Assembly: GCF_004209755.1 (NCBI RefSeq)
Contig: NZ_CP035913.1
Location: 6,014,001 to 6,078,000 of the forward strand
Origin: Pseudoduganella lutea
Lineage (GTDB): Bacteria > Pseudomonadota > Gammaproteobacteria > Burkholderiales > Burkholderiaceae_D
Length of the DNA: 64,000 nt
Reading direction: 5' to 3'
In this document: positions 9,223-18,631 of the stretch, piece after piece
How the letters are laid out: each line of letters opens with the position of its first letter
Position numbering within the stretch: position 1 is the first letter of the stretch
Notes under the pieces: generated by a model
The model's input: only the letters and a program-made list of their open reading frames with translations
Database searches by the model: none
What the model was told of the DNA's origin: nothing
Program-made: the position numbers and the translations under genes

Positions 9223-10815
9223 CTACGACGGCGTTGGGGCAGCCCGCACGGCCGCGGCCTGCTCGTCCATCATGGCGACAAATTCCGGGAACGGCATCGG
9301 TTTGCCGAACAGCCAGCCCTGCGCGAACTGCACGCCACGCTCAAGCAGGAAGTCGCGCTGTACCGAGTTTTCCACGCCCTCGGCGATCATCTGCAGGCCG
9401 AGATCGGTGGCCATGCGGATGATGTGCGGAACCACCTGGCTCGTCGCGGCCCCGGTGCCGATCGCCTCCGTGAACGAACGGTCGATCTTGAGGTAGTTGA
9501 GCGGCAGGGATTCCAGGTAGGACAGGCTGGAATAGCCGGTGCCGAAGTCGTCGATCGCGATGGGAAAGCCCTGCCCGCGCAGCGCCGACAGGATCGGGCC
9601 GGCCACGTCTTTGTCCAGCAGCCCGCGCTCGGTGACCTCGGCCATCAGGCTGCCCGGGGGCAGGCTGGCCCGACCGGTGGCGGCCTGCAGGCGTTCGATC
9701 AGGTCGCCCGTGTGGAAATCGGCCGAGGACAGGTTGACACCGATGTGAAAATGCGGATGGGACGCCAGGAACGCGCCGGCCTCGTTCATGACCAGCTCGA
9801 GCACGCGGTCGGTGATGCGCACGATCAGTCCGCTTTGTTCGGCAGCCGGGATGAACTCGTCGGGACTGATCACCGGGCCACCCGGCCGGCGCCAGCGCAC
9901 GAGCGCTTCGGCACCGACCCATTTCCCGGTCCCCAGGTCGACGATGGGCTGGTAGGCGACATGGAACTGGTGCCGGCGCAAGCCGGCCCGGATCGCCGCG
10001 GGCAGGGCCAGTTGACGGCGTGCGAGCATCACGATGACGAAGGCCAGCACGAGGCCCATGCCGGCGCCGGCCGGCACGAGGCGCCAGGCGATTTCGCGGG
10101 ACCGTGCCGCCTGGTAGCTGGCGGGAATCGCTGCCAGCGCAGCGGTATTAAAACGCCTGGAACGGACCACCGCCACGGTGTAGCCGCCATCGACAAATGT
10201 CGCTTCCCCCTGCCGCCCCAGCTGGTCGAGCCAGCGCGTGTGGACACCGCCGTGCGACACCAGCACCATCCGGGGCGCGAGCAGGCTCACCGCCAGGACT
10301 ACCCCGCGCTGGGTCATCGACGTATCGATCGGCAGGTCCTTGTGCAGCACCGCGGCGAAACCTTTCAGTTCCAGGACCAGATATTCGTGGCCTGGCGCGA
10401 TGGGAAAGGTCACGTTGCGGCGCACTTTCAGGCCGCCGGCGGTTTCGAGCTCGGCCGGGCCGATATTGAAGCCTTCGTCATAGTTGCTGACAGAAGAGCA
10501 TTCGAAAGCATCGCCGGCAACGTGGCCGATCGCCTGCACGTAGCTCGACCGCAGATCGATCTCCCGCATCTGGTCGATGCTCTGCGGCGTGCAGGGAGCA
10601 GCCCCATGCGCCAGCACGAGTGCGCCAATGCCTTCTTCGACCTGTTGCGCTGTCTTGCTGGTCCTGTGCAGGACATCGCGTGCGTACCAAAGCGCCTGCG
10701 CCGCCTCGCCGTGAAAGCCTTGCCGGCCAGCCTCATGGATCGCCAGCGAAACAGGGGCCACGATCGCCGCTGTCACGGCGACGGCGGTCAATGCGATTAC
10801 CAGTACTTTTTTCAT
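9223..10815 (-). CDS. CSS-motif EAL-domain cyclic-di-GMP phosphodiesterase
   Basis: The 530-aa membrane protein has TM1 at residues 5-25 and a periplasmic domain with two cysteines, the second in the sequence CSS (ECSSVSNYD). TM2 lies near residues 240-265 and a cytoplasmic EAL domain runs from about residue 285. All catalytic signatures are present: EALVRW, an Asn in GVNLSS, EVTERG, IDDFGTGYSSLSYL, LKIDRSF, AEGVEN and QGWLFG. It should therefore hydrolyse c-di-GMP. In CSS-EAL enzymes such as E. coli PdeC, the periplasmic cysteines respond to disulfide state and to cleavage; the same control is inferred here. It is monocistronic. Confidence 0.9.
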   Translation of the reverse strand: MKKVLVIALTAVAVTAAIVAPVSLAIHEAGRQGFHGEAAQALWYARDVLHRTSKTAQQVEEGIGALVLAHGAAPCTPQSIDQMREIDLRSSYVQAIGHVAGDAFECSSVSNYDEGFNIGPAELETAGGLKVRRNVTFPIAPGHEYLVLELKGFAAVLHKDLPIDTSMTQRGVVLAVSLLAPRMVLVSHGGVHTRWLDQLGRQGEATFVDGGYTVAVVRSRRFNTAALAAIPASYQAARSREIAWRLVPAGAGMGLVLAFVIVMLARRQLALPAAIRAGLRRHQFHVAYQPIVDLGTGKWVGAEALVRWRRPGGPVISPDEFIPAAEQSGLIVRITDRVLELVMNEAGAFLASHPHFHIGVNLSSADFHTGDLIERLQAATGRASLPPGSLMAEVTERGLLDKDVAGPILSALRGQGFPIAIDDFGTGYSSLSYLESLPLNYLKIDRSFTEAIGTGAATSQVVPHIIRMATDLGLQMIAEGVENSVQRDFLLERGVQFAQGWLFGKPMPFPEFVAMMDEQAAAVRAAPTPS

Positions 10816-11139
10816 GGGCGCTCAATCCGGTCAGGCATTCGATTGTGTCACCGGCCTCTTGCAGGCGGCGCATAGGACGCGCAGGCCACGTGGATGGCAG
10901 TACAACGTTCGCACGCAAAGATATTGTCAAATCGGCCTGACCAATCTAGAATGGGCCTGACCGGATGAGCTGGTTTTATTGCAACATCCGGCCGCAACAA
11001 GTATGACTGACCGCCTTCGACCAAGGCCAGGCCGCCATCGGCCCGGCCACCCTCGAAGCGGCGCGGGACACGCGAGGTGTTCCACGGCGACCGCTCCCCG
11101 CGGCGCTCCCGACATCATAAAAACAGATCGGAGACACGC
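10816..11139. promoter_or_regulatory. Divergent intergenic region with 9-bp direct repeats
   Basis: This 324-base region separates the EAL gene (minus) from the PEP-CTERM gene (plus). Two copies of GGCCTGACC lie at 10934-10942 and 10954-10962, 20 bases apart start to start, i.e. about two helical turns. That is a spacing seen at operators, but no regulator can be named. A promoter motif was not identified with confidence. Confidence 0.3.
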
Positions 11140-11727
11140 TTGAACACCCACCACCTATCCACGGCCGTGGCGCTTGCCGCCCTGGCCATCAGCACCGCGC
11201 ATGCGGGCGTGCTGCCGCTGCAGAACGCCACGATCACGGCCACCTACAACGGCAGCGCCACCGGCATGCTCGGCCTGGACCACGGTTTCGTCACCGGTCC
11301 GGGCACGAACACCAGCACGCTCGATCCCACCAACAGCGGTGTCGAATTCCTGACCGACGACTTCCTGTTCGGGATCGATTTTTCCGCCGGCGGCGCATTG
11401 ACGGTGATCGCCAATGGCGCGATCCCGGCCGGCGCCTACAGCATGCGCTTCGATTTCGGCACCAGCCTGGCCAGCCCGATCAGCGCCTTCACCTTCGTGG
11501 GCACGGACGGCGCCAGCGGCATGCCCGGCCTGTCGATCGTCGATGCGCACACCATCGCCCTCGACCTCGCCGGCGTGCAGTGGAACGAGTTCGGCTCGGT
11601 GACGGCACAGGTGAGCACCGCCGCGGCGGTGCCCGAGCCGTCGAGCATCGCGCTGCTGGCCGCCGGCCTCGTGGGCCTCGGCTTCACGCGGCGCATGCGC
11701 ACGGGACGCCCGCCTGGCGGCCGCTGA
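11140..11727 (+). CDS. PEP-CTERM sorting-domain exported protein
   Basis: The start is a TTG at 11140, chosen because GGAG lies about 8 bases upstream and the next residues form a signal peptide (STAVALAALAISTAHA). The 195-aa product has a Gly/Thr-rich beta-type body, then VPEPSS, a hydrophobic helix (IALLAAGLVGLGF) and a basic end (TRRMR). That is the PEP-CTERM signal processed by exosortase in bacteria that make extracellular polysaccharide. No exosortase gene is in the window. The body resembles other PEP-CTERM proteins of unknown role. It is followed by 70 bases and then the pectinase gene, so co-expression is possible. Confidence 0.82.
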   Translation: MNTHHLSTAVALAALAISTAHAGVLPLQNATITATYNGSATGMLGLDHGFVTGPGTNTSTLDPTNSGVEFLTDDFLFGIDFSAGGALTVIANGAIPAGAYSMRFDFGTSLASPISAFTFVGTDGASGMPGLSIVDAHTIALDLAGVQWNEFGSVTAQVSTAAAVPEPSSIALLAAGLVGLGFTRRMRTGRPPGGR

Positions 11728-11797
11728 TCGCCACCACGGCAGCGCACCCGCGGGCCCGGCCCGCACCACAATCCGTTCCTCCATCAAGGAGCATTAC

Positions 11798-14700
11798 ATG
11801 CGACATCTTGCATTCAAGGCGGCGCTGTGCGCCGCATTCCTGTCGTGCGCCGTGCCCGGCCGCACCGCCGATCCCGTCGACCCGGCGCGCCAGCACGCGC
11901 CATCCGACGGGTGGGCCAGCCAGGGCGGCGGCACAAAGGGCGGTTCCAGCGCTCCGGCCGCGCAGATCTACACCGTCGGCAACCGCGCGCAGCTGCTCGC
12001 GGCGATCTACAACGGCGGCGCCGAGGCCAAGATCATCAAGGTGGCCGGCGCAATCGACATGAGCGAGGGCCAGCCCTACGCCAGCAGCGCCGACCAGGCC
12101 GCGCGCGGCGCCATCCGCCTCAAGAGCAACACCACACTGATCGGCGCCGATGCCGGTGCCGGCATCGTCAATGGCCACATCGTCGTGTCCAACGTTTCGC
12201 AGGTCATCATCCGCAACCTGAAGGTGGCCAATCCCTGCGACGTGGGCCCCGTGTGGGATCCGACCGATGGCTCGTCCGGCAACTGGAATTCGGCATTCGA
12301 CGCCATCGGCATCTCGGGTTCGAGCCACGTGTGGGTCGACCACGTGAGCTTCACGGATGCGCCGGTGACGGACGATCTGCTGCCCATCGAGAATGGCCAC
12401 GTGAGGCAGTGCCACGACGGCGCGCTCGACATCACCAACGGCTCCGACTACGTGACCGTGTCGTACAACCTGTTCGAGAAGCACAACAAGAACAACCTGG
12501 TCGGCGGCAGCGACGGCGCGACCGGCGACGAAGGCAAGCTGCGCGTCACCTTCAGCAACAACGTGTTCCGCGACGTGGCCAGCCGCGCACCGCGCGTGCG
12601 TTTCGGCCAGGTCCACCTGTTCAACAATTACTATGCCGGCTCCCGCTCGCATGCCGTGTACCCGGTGAGCTATGCCGTGGGCGTGGGCACCGCGGCCAAG
12701 ATCCTGTCGAACAACAACGTGTTCGAAGTGGCGGGCGCGCGGGCCTGCCCGGACGTCGTGAAAGACTTTTCCGGCGCCATCGCCGGCGCGTTCAAGGACA
12801 GCGGCTCGTTGCTGAACGCGGCGGTGCTGGGCACCTGCGGCGTTTCCGCCGCCGTCAGCTGGACACCGCCGTATGCCTACAGCCCGCGGCCGGTGGCGCT
12901 GGTCAAGGCGAATGCGCTGGCGCAGGCAGGCGGGGGCAAGCTGAAAACCGCGGTCACCGGTACCGGCAGCACCACGATCGATACCGGCCCGAGCCTCGTG
13001 TGCCCGGCTTCCGGCCTGTACTTCTGCGACGACTTCCAGGGTGGTACTGCGGCGAAATGGGACCTGCTGCCCGCGCCCGGCCCGAACGGCAGCTTCCGCG
13101 TGCAGGATGAAGTGGCCGGCAGCGCCAACAAGGTGTTGCAGTACACGGCCGCCTCCACGGGCGGCGTGCTTGCGCTCATCAAGCCGGCCGCGCTGGACAA
13201 GGTGCCGTCCGGCGATTATTTCGTCGAGGCGCGCATCCGCCCGATGACGAACGGCACCACCGGCAACAAGCACCTGTACCTGGTGACGCGCTATGTCGAT
13301 TCGCAGAACTGGTATGGCGGCGGCCTGAACGTGCAGAACAGCACCGCCAGCACGCAGGTCGAGATCGCGAAGATGTTCGCCGGTTCGCTGAGCCGCCCGA
13401 AACAGGTGCGCAAGCCCATTTCCATCGATGGTCCGTTCTACACGGTGCGTTTCGAGATGATCGGCAGCACGCTGACCGTCTACCTCGATGGTGAAAACCT
13501 CGGCTCGGTCACCGACACGGCGTTTGCCGCGCGCGGCCTGGTGGGCCTGTACACGGCCAACAAGTCGTTCCAGATCGACGATGTGCGCATTGGCGACCCG
13601 GCCCTGAAACCCGCGCAGCTCACGCTCGAACCGGCCGTCACCACGTATATCGCGGAAGCGGGCGACGTGCCGCTGCAAGTGCAGGTCAATGCCCGCGCGC
13701 CGGACAGCACCACCGACAGCTACTCAGCGGTATCGAGCAACCCGGCGGTGGCCTCGGTGGCCCTCGACGGCAACCTCGCCACGATCACCGCGGTCGGTTC
13801 CGGCACGGCGAACATCGTGTTCACGTCCGGCTCCGATCCGCTGCTGACGCGCACGATCGCCGCCACCATCGCGCCGCGCTTCGTGCAGCCGACGCAGACC
13901 TACCAGCTCGACAACGCCACCTATCCTGCCGTGCAGGCCGGCAGCGAGCCGGTCGACCTGTCGCTCAAGCTGGTGTTCGACAAGCCGCCCGTGCTGGGCA
14001 GCGGCGGCAGCATCCGCGTGTTCCGCAGCGCCGACGATGCGCTGGTCGACGTGGTGCGCCTGACGGGCGAAACCGACACGATCGGCTATGCAGGCCAGGA
14101 CATGGTGCGCAAGGTGAACACGACGCCGATCACGATCGAGGGCAATGCCGCAACGATCAAGCTGCACAGCAACAAGCTCGAGTACGGCACCGAGTACTAC
14201 GTTGCCGTGTCGGACGGCGTGTTCACCGGCACCACGCTGGGCGGCGTGCCGTTCGCCGGTATCGGCAGGCTGGGTGGCTGGTCGTTCACCACCCGCGGCG
14301 ACGCGCCGGCAGGCGACACCGTCACGGTCGACGACGATGGCGTTGCGGATTTCCGCACGGTGCAGGGAGCGCTCAACCATGCGATGCGCTATTTCGCCAA
14401 GGAAGAACCGGTCACCATCCGCGTGAAGAACGGCGCCTATCGGGAGCTGCTCTACCTGCGCAACAAGGACAATGTGCGCATCGTGGGCGAGAGCCGCGAC
14501 GGCACGGTGATCCGCTACACCAACAACGATTCGCTGAACTCGGGTACCGGTTCGAGCCAGGGGGCCAGCACCAGCGGCGCCCGCGGCGGACGCTCGATCA
14601 TGCTGGTCGAAGCGGCCGACATGCTCAGCCTCGAAACGCTGACCTTCAACAACACGACACTGCGCTCGCCATCGATCTCGGCCCAGGCCGAAACGCTGTA

Positions 14701-15349
14701 CTTCAACAGCGATGGCGGCCGGCTGGTGGCGAAGGACGCAGCCTTCCACAGCGAGCAGGACACGCTGAACCTGAAAGGCTGGTCGTGGTTCTACCGCACG
14801 CTCGTGGCGGGCAACGTGGACTTCATCTGGGGCGGCAGCCGCGCCGCGCTGTTCGAGGAAAGCGAGATCCGCTCGGTGGGCGACACCACCAGCGCCACGG
14901 GCGGCGGCTACGTGCTGCAGGCGCGCGTGCCGACGGCCACCGACAAGGGCTTTGTGTTCCTCAACAGCACGCTGACCCATGGCCCCGGCCCGGGCCCGCT
15001 GCATGGCGACGTGCCGGACGGCGCGACCTACCTGGCGCGCAGCCCGGGCGGCACGTCGAGCTGGGACAACATCGCCTTCATCAACTGCCGCATGGACCGG
15101 CACGTTGCCCCGGTGGGCTGGGCCGGCCTCGGTGTGAACGGCCAGCCGGCGCCCAACCCGGTCGAACCGAACGCCACCTCCGGCTGGCGCGAATACGGCA
15201 CCACCGACCTGGCCGGCGCGCCGGTCAACCTTGCTGGCCGCGTCGGCGGCTTCCAGCTCAGTGCCAGCGACGTGGAAGCGGGATTCTCGACGCGTGCAAA
15301 GGTGTTCGCGGCGTTTGGTAACGGTGCCGGCTGGGATCCGCAGCCGTGA
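11798..15349 (+). CDS. Secreted pectate lyase (PL1) - pectinesterase (CE8) fusion
   Basis: A 1183-aa secreted enzyme preceded by AAGGAG. Signal peptide residues 1-24. Residues about 40-360 form a PL1 pectate lyase, with WVDHVSFTDA, the calcium-site region CHDGALDITNGSDYVT, and SRAPRVRFGQVHLFNNYY, which holds the catalytic Arg. Residues 405-600 look like a concanavalin/LamG-type domain (FCDDFQGG...IDDVRIGDP). Residues 608-695 are a BIG2-like Ig domain and 700-845 an SbsA-like Ig domain (FDKPPVLG...WSFTT). Residues 845-1180 are a CE8 pectin methylesterase with FRTVQGAL, SEQDTL and GNVDFIWGG, which supplies an active-site Asp. Demethylation and lyase cleavage of plant pectin are thus joined in one chain. 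Both active sites look intact. Confidence 0.9.
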   Translation: MRHLAFKAALCAAFLSCAVPGRTADPVDPARQHAPSDGWASQGGGTKGGSSAPAAQIYTVGNRAQLLAAIYNGGAEAKIIKVAGAIDMSEGQPYASSADQAARGAIRLKSNTTLIGADAGAGIVNGHIVVSNVSQVIIRNLKVANPCDVGPVWDPTDGSSGNWNSAFDAIGISGSSHVWVDHVSFTDAPVTDDLLPIENGHVRQCHDGALDITNGSDYVTVSYNLFEKHNKNNLVGGSDGATGDEGKLRVTFSNNVFRDVASRAPRVRFGQVHLFNNYYAGSRSHAVYPVSYAVGVGTAAKILSNNNVFEVAGARACPDVVKDFSGAIAGAFKDSGSLLNAAVLGTCGVSAAVSWTPPYAYSPRPVALVKANALAQAGGGKLKTAVTGTGSTTIDTGPSLVCPASGLYFCDDFQGGTAAKWDLLPAPGPNGSFRVQDEVAGSANKVLQYTAASTGGVLALIKPAALDKVPSGDYFVEARIRPMTNGTTGNKHLYLVTRYVDSQNWYGGGLNVQNSTASTQVEIAKMFAGSLSRPKQVRKPISIDGPFYTVRFEMIGSTLTVYLDGENLGSVTDTAFAARGLVGLYTANKSFQIDDVRIGDPALKPAQLTLEPAVTTYIAEAGDVPLQVQVNARAPDSTTDSYSAVSSNPAVASVALDGNLATITAVGSGTANIVFTSGSDPLLTRTIAATIAPRFVQPTQTYQLDNATYPAVQAGSEPVDLSLKLVFDKPPVLGSGGSIRVFRSADDALVDVVRLTGETDTIGYAGQDMVRKVNTTPITIEGNAATIKLHSNKLEYGTEYYVAVSDGVFTGTTLGGVPFAGIGRLGGWSFTTRGDAPAGDTVTVDDDGVADFRTVQGALNHAMRYFAKEEPVTIRVKNGAYRELLYLRNKDNVRIVGESRDGTVIRYTNNDSLNSGTGSSQGASTSGARGGRSIMLVEAADMLSLETLTFNNTTLRSPSISAQAETLYFNSDGGRLVAKDAAFHSEQDTLNLKGWSWFYRTLVAGNVDFIWGGSRAALFEESEIRSVGDTTSATGGGYVLQARVPTATDKGFVFLNSTLTHGPGPGPLHGDVPDGATYLARSPGGTSSWDNIAFINCRMDRHVAPVGWAGLGVNGQPAPNPVEPNATSGWREYGTTDLAGAPVNLAGRVGGFQLSASDVEAGFSTRAKVFAAFGNGAGWDPQP

Positions 15350-15436
15350 TGTGGCGGGTGTGACGGAATGGTGGGGTGCGCGCGCAACGGCCTGCCGGAT
15401 GCGGCTCGGAGGAATCCGCAAGCTGCGTTGCGCTGG

Positions 15437-16143
15437 CTACTTGCGCGAGCGGTCCGATACATTCCGCCACACCGCATCCATATGCCGCTTGTAGGCTGCC
15501 CGTTCCGGCGCGAGTAGCGCTTTGTCGTGCTGGTGCGCGCCGCCAAGGGCGCCTGCCCAGGATGGCGTACGACCGATTCGCCGCGAATGGCCAGCTTCGT
15601 CGTGCCTTCACGCAGGATCACCTTCACCGTGTGCGGATCGATGCCGCCGCCGCAGAACAGGCGGTAAGGCACGGTTACTTCGGCGCGACCATCCCTGTTC
15701 AGGTCCGTGAAAGCGACGTGTTCTGTGAAGAAACCGCCGGCCACATCGAGGCCAGGGCAATCGCTGCCATCGCGGATCGTCCATTCCTGTTGCCATGTTC
15801 CGGATCCGGGCCGCTTGTAGAAATGCGCCGCGAGATCGATCTTTTCGATCCGACCGGAATGCGGTTCGGAAGGGGAGGGGCCGGCTTTCCGGACCAGCAC
15901 GAGGATGTGTTCTCCGTCACGGTCGCCGATGCGCCAGGCGCCGGCAAGCTTGCCGTCGACCGCTATTGCGTGGCTGGCCAGGTAGCGGGCGTCCACGGCA
16001 TGCGGCTTGCCGATGCCTGTATCAGCTCTGGTATCGGCGCCCGTATAGCCGCCCGCGGCGTGGCCGCACAGGGATAGGGCGGTACCGAGCACGATACTCG
16101 CCAGGCGGTGCTGACATGGGCGGCGTTGGCGCATGTTCGTCAT
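15437..16143 (-). pseudogene. Exported M949_RS01915-like protein, frameshifted
   Basis: The frame from 16143 begins with a signal peptide (LASIVLGTALSLCGHA). It continues through HAIAVDGKLAGAWRIGDRDG, DLAAHFYKRPGSGTWQQEW, AFTDLNRDGRAEVT and KLAIRGES, which resembles the M949_RS01915 family of exported proteins. At about 15577 the sensible reading jumps one frame: the alternative frame gives GRTPSWAGALGGAHQHD, LLAPERAAYKRHMDAVW and a stop at 15437-15439, a normal family ending. One missing base in the AA before TCG would explain it. If uncorrected, the first frame runs on through the end of the pectinase gene on the other strand. Total length would be about 235 aa. The ATG overlaps the stop of the lipoprotein gene upstream (ATGA). 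Confidence 0.65.
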
Positions 16144-16706
16144 CGTTCACCGGGCGCCAACGACCCGGCTTGCCTGCGTTGCGACGATTCATCGGACGAC
16201 AGCTTGAATAGGCTGGTGGGAATGTAGAGCATCTCGCTCAAGCACACATGCCCCAGGAATACCAGCACGCGCACCTTGCACGCAATCCGCGAGTGCGGGG
16301 CCAGCAATGCATTGACTTCATCGTTCGACATGATCGAGTGCATCTGGCCGGGGCCAATGACCTTGTCGAAGAGCAGCCGCGTTTTGAATCGGAAGACCTT
16401 CTTGCCGCCGTCGACGCGCTCCCCGACAAGCTCTACCAGGCCCCGTGCCGGGCTGCGCGAATCGGATTCGGGTTCAAATGCGGGTTCCTTTTCGAGCGAG
16501 CAAACAAACATCCTGGAAGTCACCGACTGATAGCGTTTGCCCTCGTGCAGCTCCAGAACATTGACGTCGGCATCGAAATACACCTCATAAGGATGAGGAG
16601 CGTTGACGACGTCCACGAGCTGCAGCCTGGGTGGCGGGTGCGAATCGCATCCCGCAGCAAGGAGCAATGTGGGGAGAAGCCGGATGAGATGGTAGATGTT
16701 CTTCAT
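16140..16706 (-). CDS. Putative lipoprotein, paralogue of the 17369-17944 gene
   Basis: The start at MKNIYHLIRLL gives an ideal lipoprotein signal with lipobox LAAGC (Cys about residue 20); an in-frame methionine 24 codons upstream would spoil it. The 188-aa product shares a layout with the gene at 17369-17944: LxDVxxxxxxYxVYFDxxxxxL, a GxRYQ segment, a V.LV segment in the middle, and SxxEVxxLLxxHxRIACKVRxLxxxG near the end. The two are therefore divergent duplicates. Function is unknown. A periplasmic or outer-membrane location is inferred. It overlaps the next gene by four bases (ATGA) and so forms an operon with the M949-like gene. Confidence 0.7.
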   Translation of the reverse strand: MKNIYHLIRLLPTLLLAAGCDSHPPPRLQLVDVVNAPHPYEVYFDADVNVLELHEGKRYQSVTSRMFVCSLEKEPAFEPESDSRSPARGLVELVGERVDGGKKVFRFKTRLLFDKVIGPGQMHSIMSNDEVNALLAPHSRIACKVRVLVFLGHVCLSEMLYIPTSLFKLSSDESSQRRQAGSLAPGER

Positions 16707-16841
16707 TCTCGAAGAAGGGTGTGCCGGAAACTGACGAAACCTTGGCGAAGCCGCCGCTGCTGATGGGTCGGTTGACACACTGACCGCTTACAGAAGTGGG
16801 TGGTGCGATCGGACTTGAGAACATCGCCTGTTCCAATCACA

Positions 16842-17372
16842 TCATGTTTGAGGCTGGGTCACGGTAAGGTAGACAAGGACACTGCTGCCATGCGCGCAGG
16901 TGAATCCCTCGACGACGCTGCCGGATTTTCGTACCTGCGTCGAATAACGGTGACAGTTGTCACCGCCGGCAAGTGCTATCTTTCCCAATTTCGCGCGTGC
17001 GAGTAGAGCCTTCGATGCAGCCGAGAGCCAGGGGCGTGAAACTTCGGGCACGACCCATAGCATGTCGGCTTTTTGCGCCCGCGCCGCTATCCATTCCGGT
17101 GCGACGTTATCCAGTTCTACCACAAGGGTGACATAGTCCGTGGGGGCAGGTAGCCCGCCCCTATATTCCGGCGTCTCGAAAAATTCCCATCGTCCGCTGG
17201 AAGCCGGAATGTCGAGTGCGATTTGCTCACGAATCTCTTCGAGGTTCGATGACATCCTGCTGCCCGCAGTCGGGCACCCGACAAGCCCTAAAGTCAAGAG
17301 GAAGATAAGATATTGCCACCGGCCGATAAAGGCCGTTTGGAAGATGCGCGTTGCGCTGAAGTTTTGGCTCAT
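16842..17372 (-). CDS. Putative lipoprotein, 176 aa
   Basis: An N-terminal basic stretch and hydrophobic segment end in a lipobox (FLLTLGLVGC), followed by a soluble domain with no motif I recognise (LVVELDNVAPEWIAARAQ, VVPEVSRPWLS). Two Cys lie in the C-terminal third (GGDNCHRYS and GFTCAHGS) and could form a disulfide in the periplasm. Its ATG overlaps the stop of the upstream lipoprotein gene (17369-17372), so the two are translationally coupled. It sits between two paralogous lipoproteins. One idea is that a two-gene unit was duplicated and one partner later replaced, but this is inference. Confidence 0.65.
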   Translation of the reverse strand: MSQNFSATRIFQTAFIGRWQYLIFLLTLGLVGCPTAGSRMSSNLEEIREQIALDIPASSGRWEFFETPEYRGGLPAPTDYVTLVVELDNVAPEWIAARAQKADMLWVVPEVSRPWLSAASKALLARAKLGKIALAGGDNCHRYSTQVRKSGSVVEGFTCAHGSSVLVYLTVTQPQT

Positions 17373-17944
17373 GGATGCCTTTTACGCTGGCGGTATTCTT
17401 GCAAGTCGAATTTTCTTTCCTCAAGCGCCGTTTTGCTTGCCAATTCTTTTACGTGATCGACAGATATATGGATCATATTGCTATAATAGGCTGGCCCATA
17501 GTATAGCAGTGTGCGGACCTTGCAGGCAATTCGGGTATGTGATGCCAGTAATTCTTCCACCTCGGAGTTCGACGAGATCGATTTAGCTTGGGTGGTGTCA
17601 GGAACGATGTGGGAAAATACCAAATGTGCTTTGAACAGATATTTACCTCTTGCGCCTGATTCCTGCACGCTTACTAAATTAACAATGCCACTTGCAGGGT
17701 TTTCCAAATCCTGTTCCGGACTGAAATCCTGCGTATCTGCGACCGAGCAAATCAAATTTGTCGAAAAAGGCTTTTGGTAACGGTTGCCGGAGGGGATGCT
17801 CAGGAGATCGATATTCGAATCAAAATATACATCGTAGTGATACGAGTGATCGATTACGTCTCTCAGCTTCAACTCTGCTGGCGGAGGAGGCGTGCATCCA
17901 ATTGCGAGCAGTAGAATCGGCACGGCTCGGATTGCGTAAATCAT
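17369..17944 (-). CDS. Putative lipoprotein, paralogue of the 16140-16706 gene
   Basis: A 191-aa product with a short signal and lipobox (LLLAIGC, Cys about residue 17). The mature part aligns by eye with the 16140-16706 protein: RDVIDHSYHYDVYFDS, SGNRYQKPFS, ASGIVNLVSV, KAHLVFSHIVP, SSNSEVEELLASHTRIACKVRTLLYYG (in parts). It is more AT-rich than its paralogue and has a Lys/Arg-rich tail. The function is unknown. The family may be an immunity or adhesion-type lipoprotein, but nothing decides this. It is the first gene of a coupled pair. Confidence 0.68.
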   Translation of the reverse strand: MIYAIRAVPILLLAIGCTPPPPAELKLRDVIDHSYHYDVYFDSNIDLLSIPSGNRYQKPFSTNLICSVADTQDFSPEQDLENPASGIVNLVSVQESGARGKYLFKAHLVFSHIVPDTTQAKSISSNSEVEELLASHTRIACKVRTLLYYGPAYYSNMIHISVDHVKELASKTALEERKFDLQEYRQRKRHP

Positions 17945-18042
17945 TGTGTCAACCGTTTGATCGTTTCAATGAGGTTTCAGGCTTCAGACAGGCCCAGCCG
18001 AGCGCCCGGCAGGTATGCAAGGCCGCCGCAATGCCGTTTTGC

Positions 18043-18602
18043 TTACTGGTTCTGCAGGGTGACATCGGGCACGGAGTTGTCGTCTTCGACGTTCGCATGG
18101 ATCGTGAAATAGCCGCGACCATCGATGCCGGTAGCTCCCCAGAACACGTGTTTTCTCGATAGCAAAGCGCCAGGCGTAATACGGAAAGTCACGTTGCAGG
18201 CCGTGCCGGGTGCGATCGGCGCCATCGAACAAGTACGATCGACCAGGTCGATCCTCTGGGCAGAACCTTCGCTTTTTTCCCAGGCGCTGAGTTGAACAGG
18301 ACGGTTTCCGACGTTAGCGACACGTTAGTTCCGTATGCCAGCCGACGAAGAGCCATCGGCCATGCCCGGGCCGCGTCGTTTCCGGCATTTTGTAGCTCCA
18401 GCCAAGGCATGAACACCGTACCCGTCAGCGGACGGTCAGATAACAGGTCAATGTCCAACGGGTAGTCGGATGGGGCGTCTTCAAGTGTCAACATCGCTTC
18501 CGTTACAAACGGACCTGGCCCGAACTTCGACGGGAGGATGCTGATATTGACAGCATACTCCGATGTCCCGGCGCATCGAAGCTTCACCTTCACGGGCTCC
18601 AC
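18043..18602 (-). pseudogene. Exported-type hypothetical protein, frameshifted
   Basis: Two frames join into one sensible protein. The first, from 18602, reads LRCAGTSEYAVNIS, LPLTGTVFMPWLELQNAGN-like sequence and LRRLAYGTN. From about 18320 the coherent reading moves to the next frame: VANVGNRPVQLSAWEKSEG, then DRTCSMAPIAPGTACNV, ending VPDVTLQNQ at 18043. One missing base in the AA of ACTAACG would restore a single frame of about 186 aa. Two conserved-looking Cys (TCSM and ACNV) suggest a disulfide in an exported beta-sandwich domain. The N-terminus has no signal peptide, so the 5' end may also be lost. Function is unknown. Confidence 0.5.
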
Positions 18603-18631
18603 GCAGGTCCGTCAATGTGTTTCGAGTTGAA

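Noticed and set aside
11684..13678. Long open frame of 664 codons on the minus strand
   Set aside because: It lies opposite the pectinase gene, is Arg/His/Gly-rich without motifs, and comes from high third-position GC. The plus-strand product has clear domains.
15028..15436. C-terminal extension of the M949-like frame into the pectinase gene
   Set aside because: The residues after the frame break are Arg/Ser-rich nonsense. The family-like ending is in the adjacent frame and stops at 15437.
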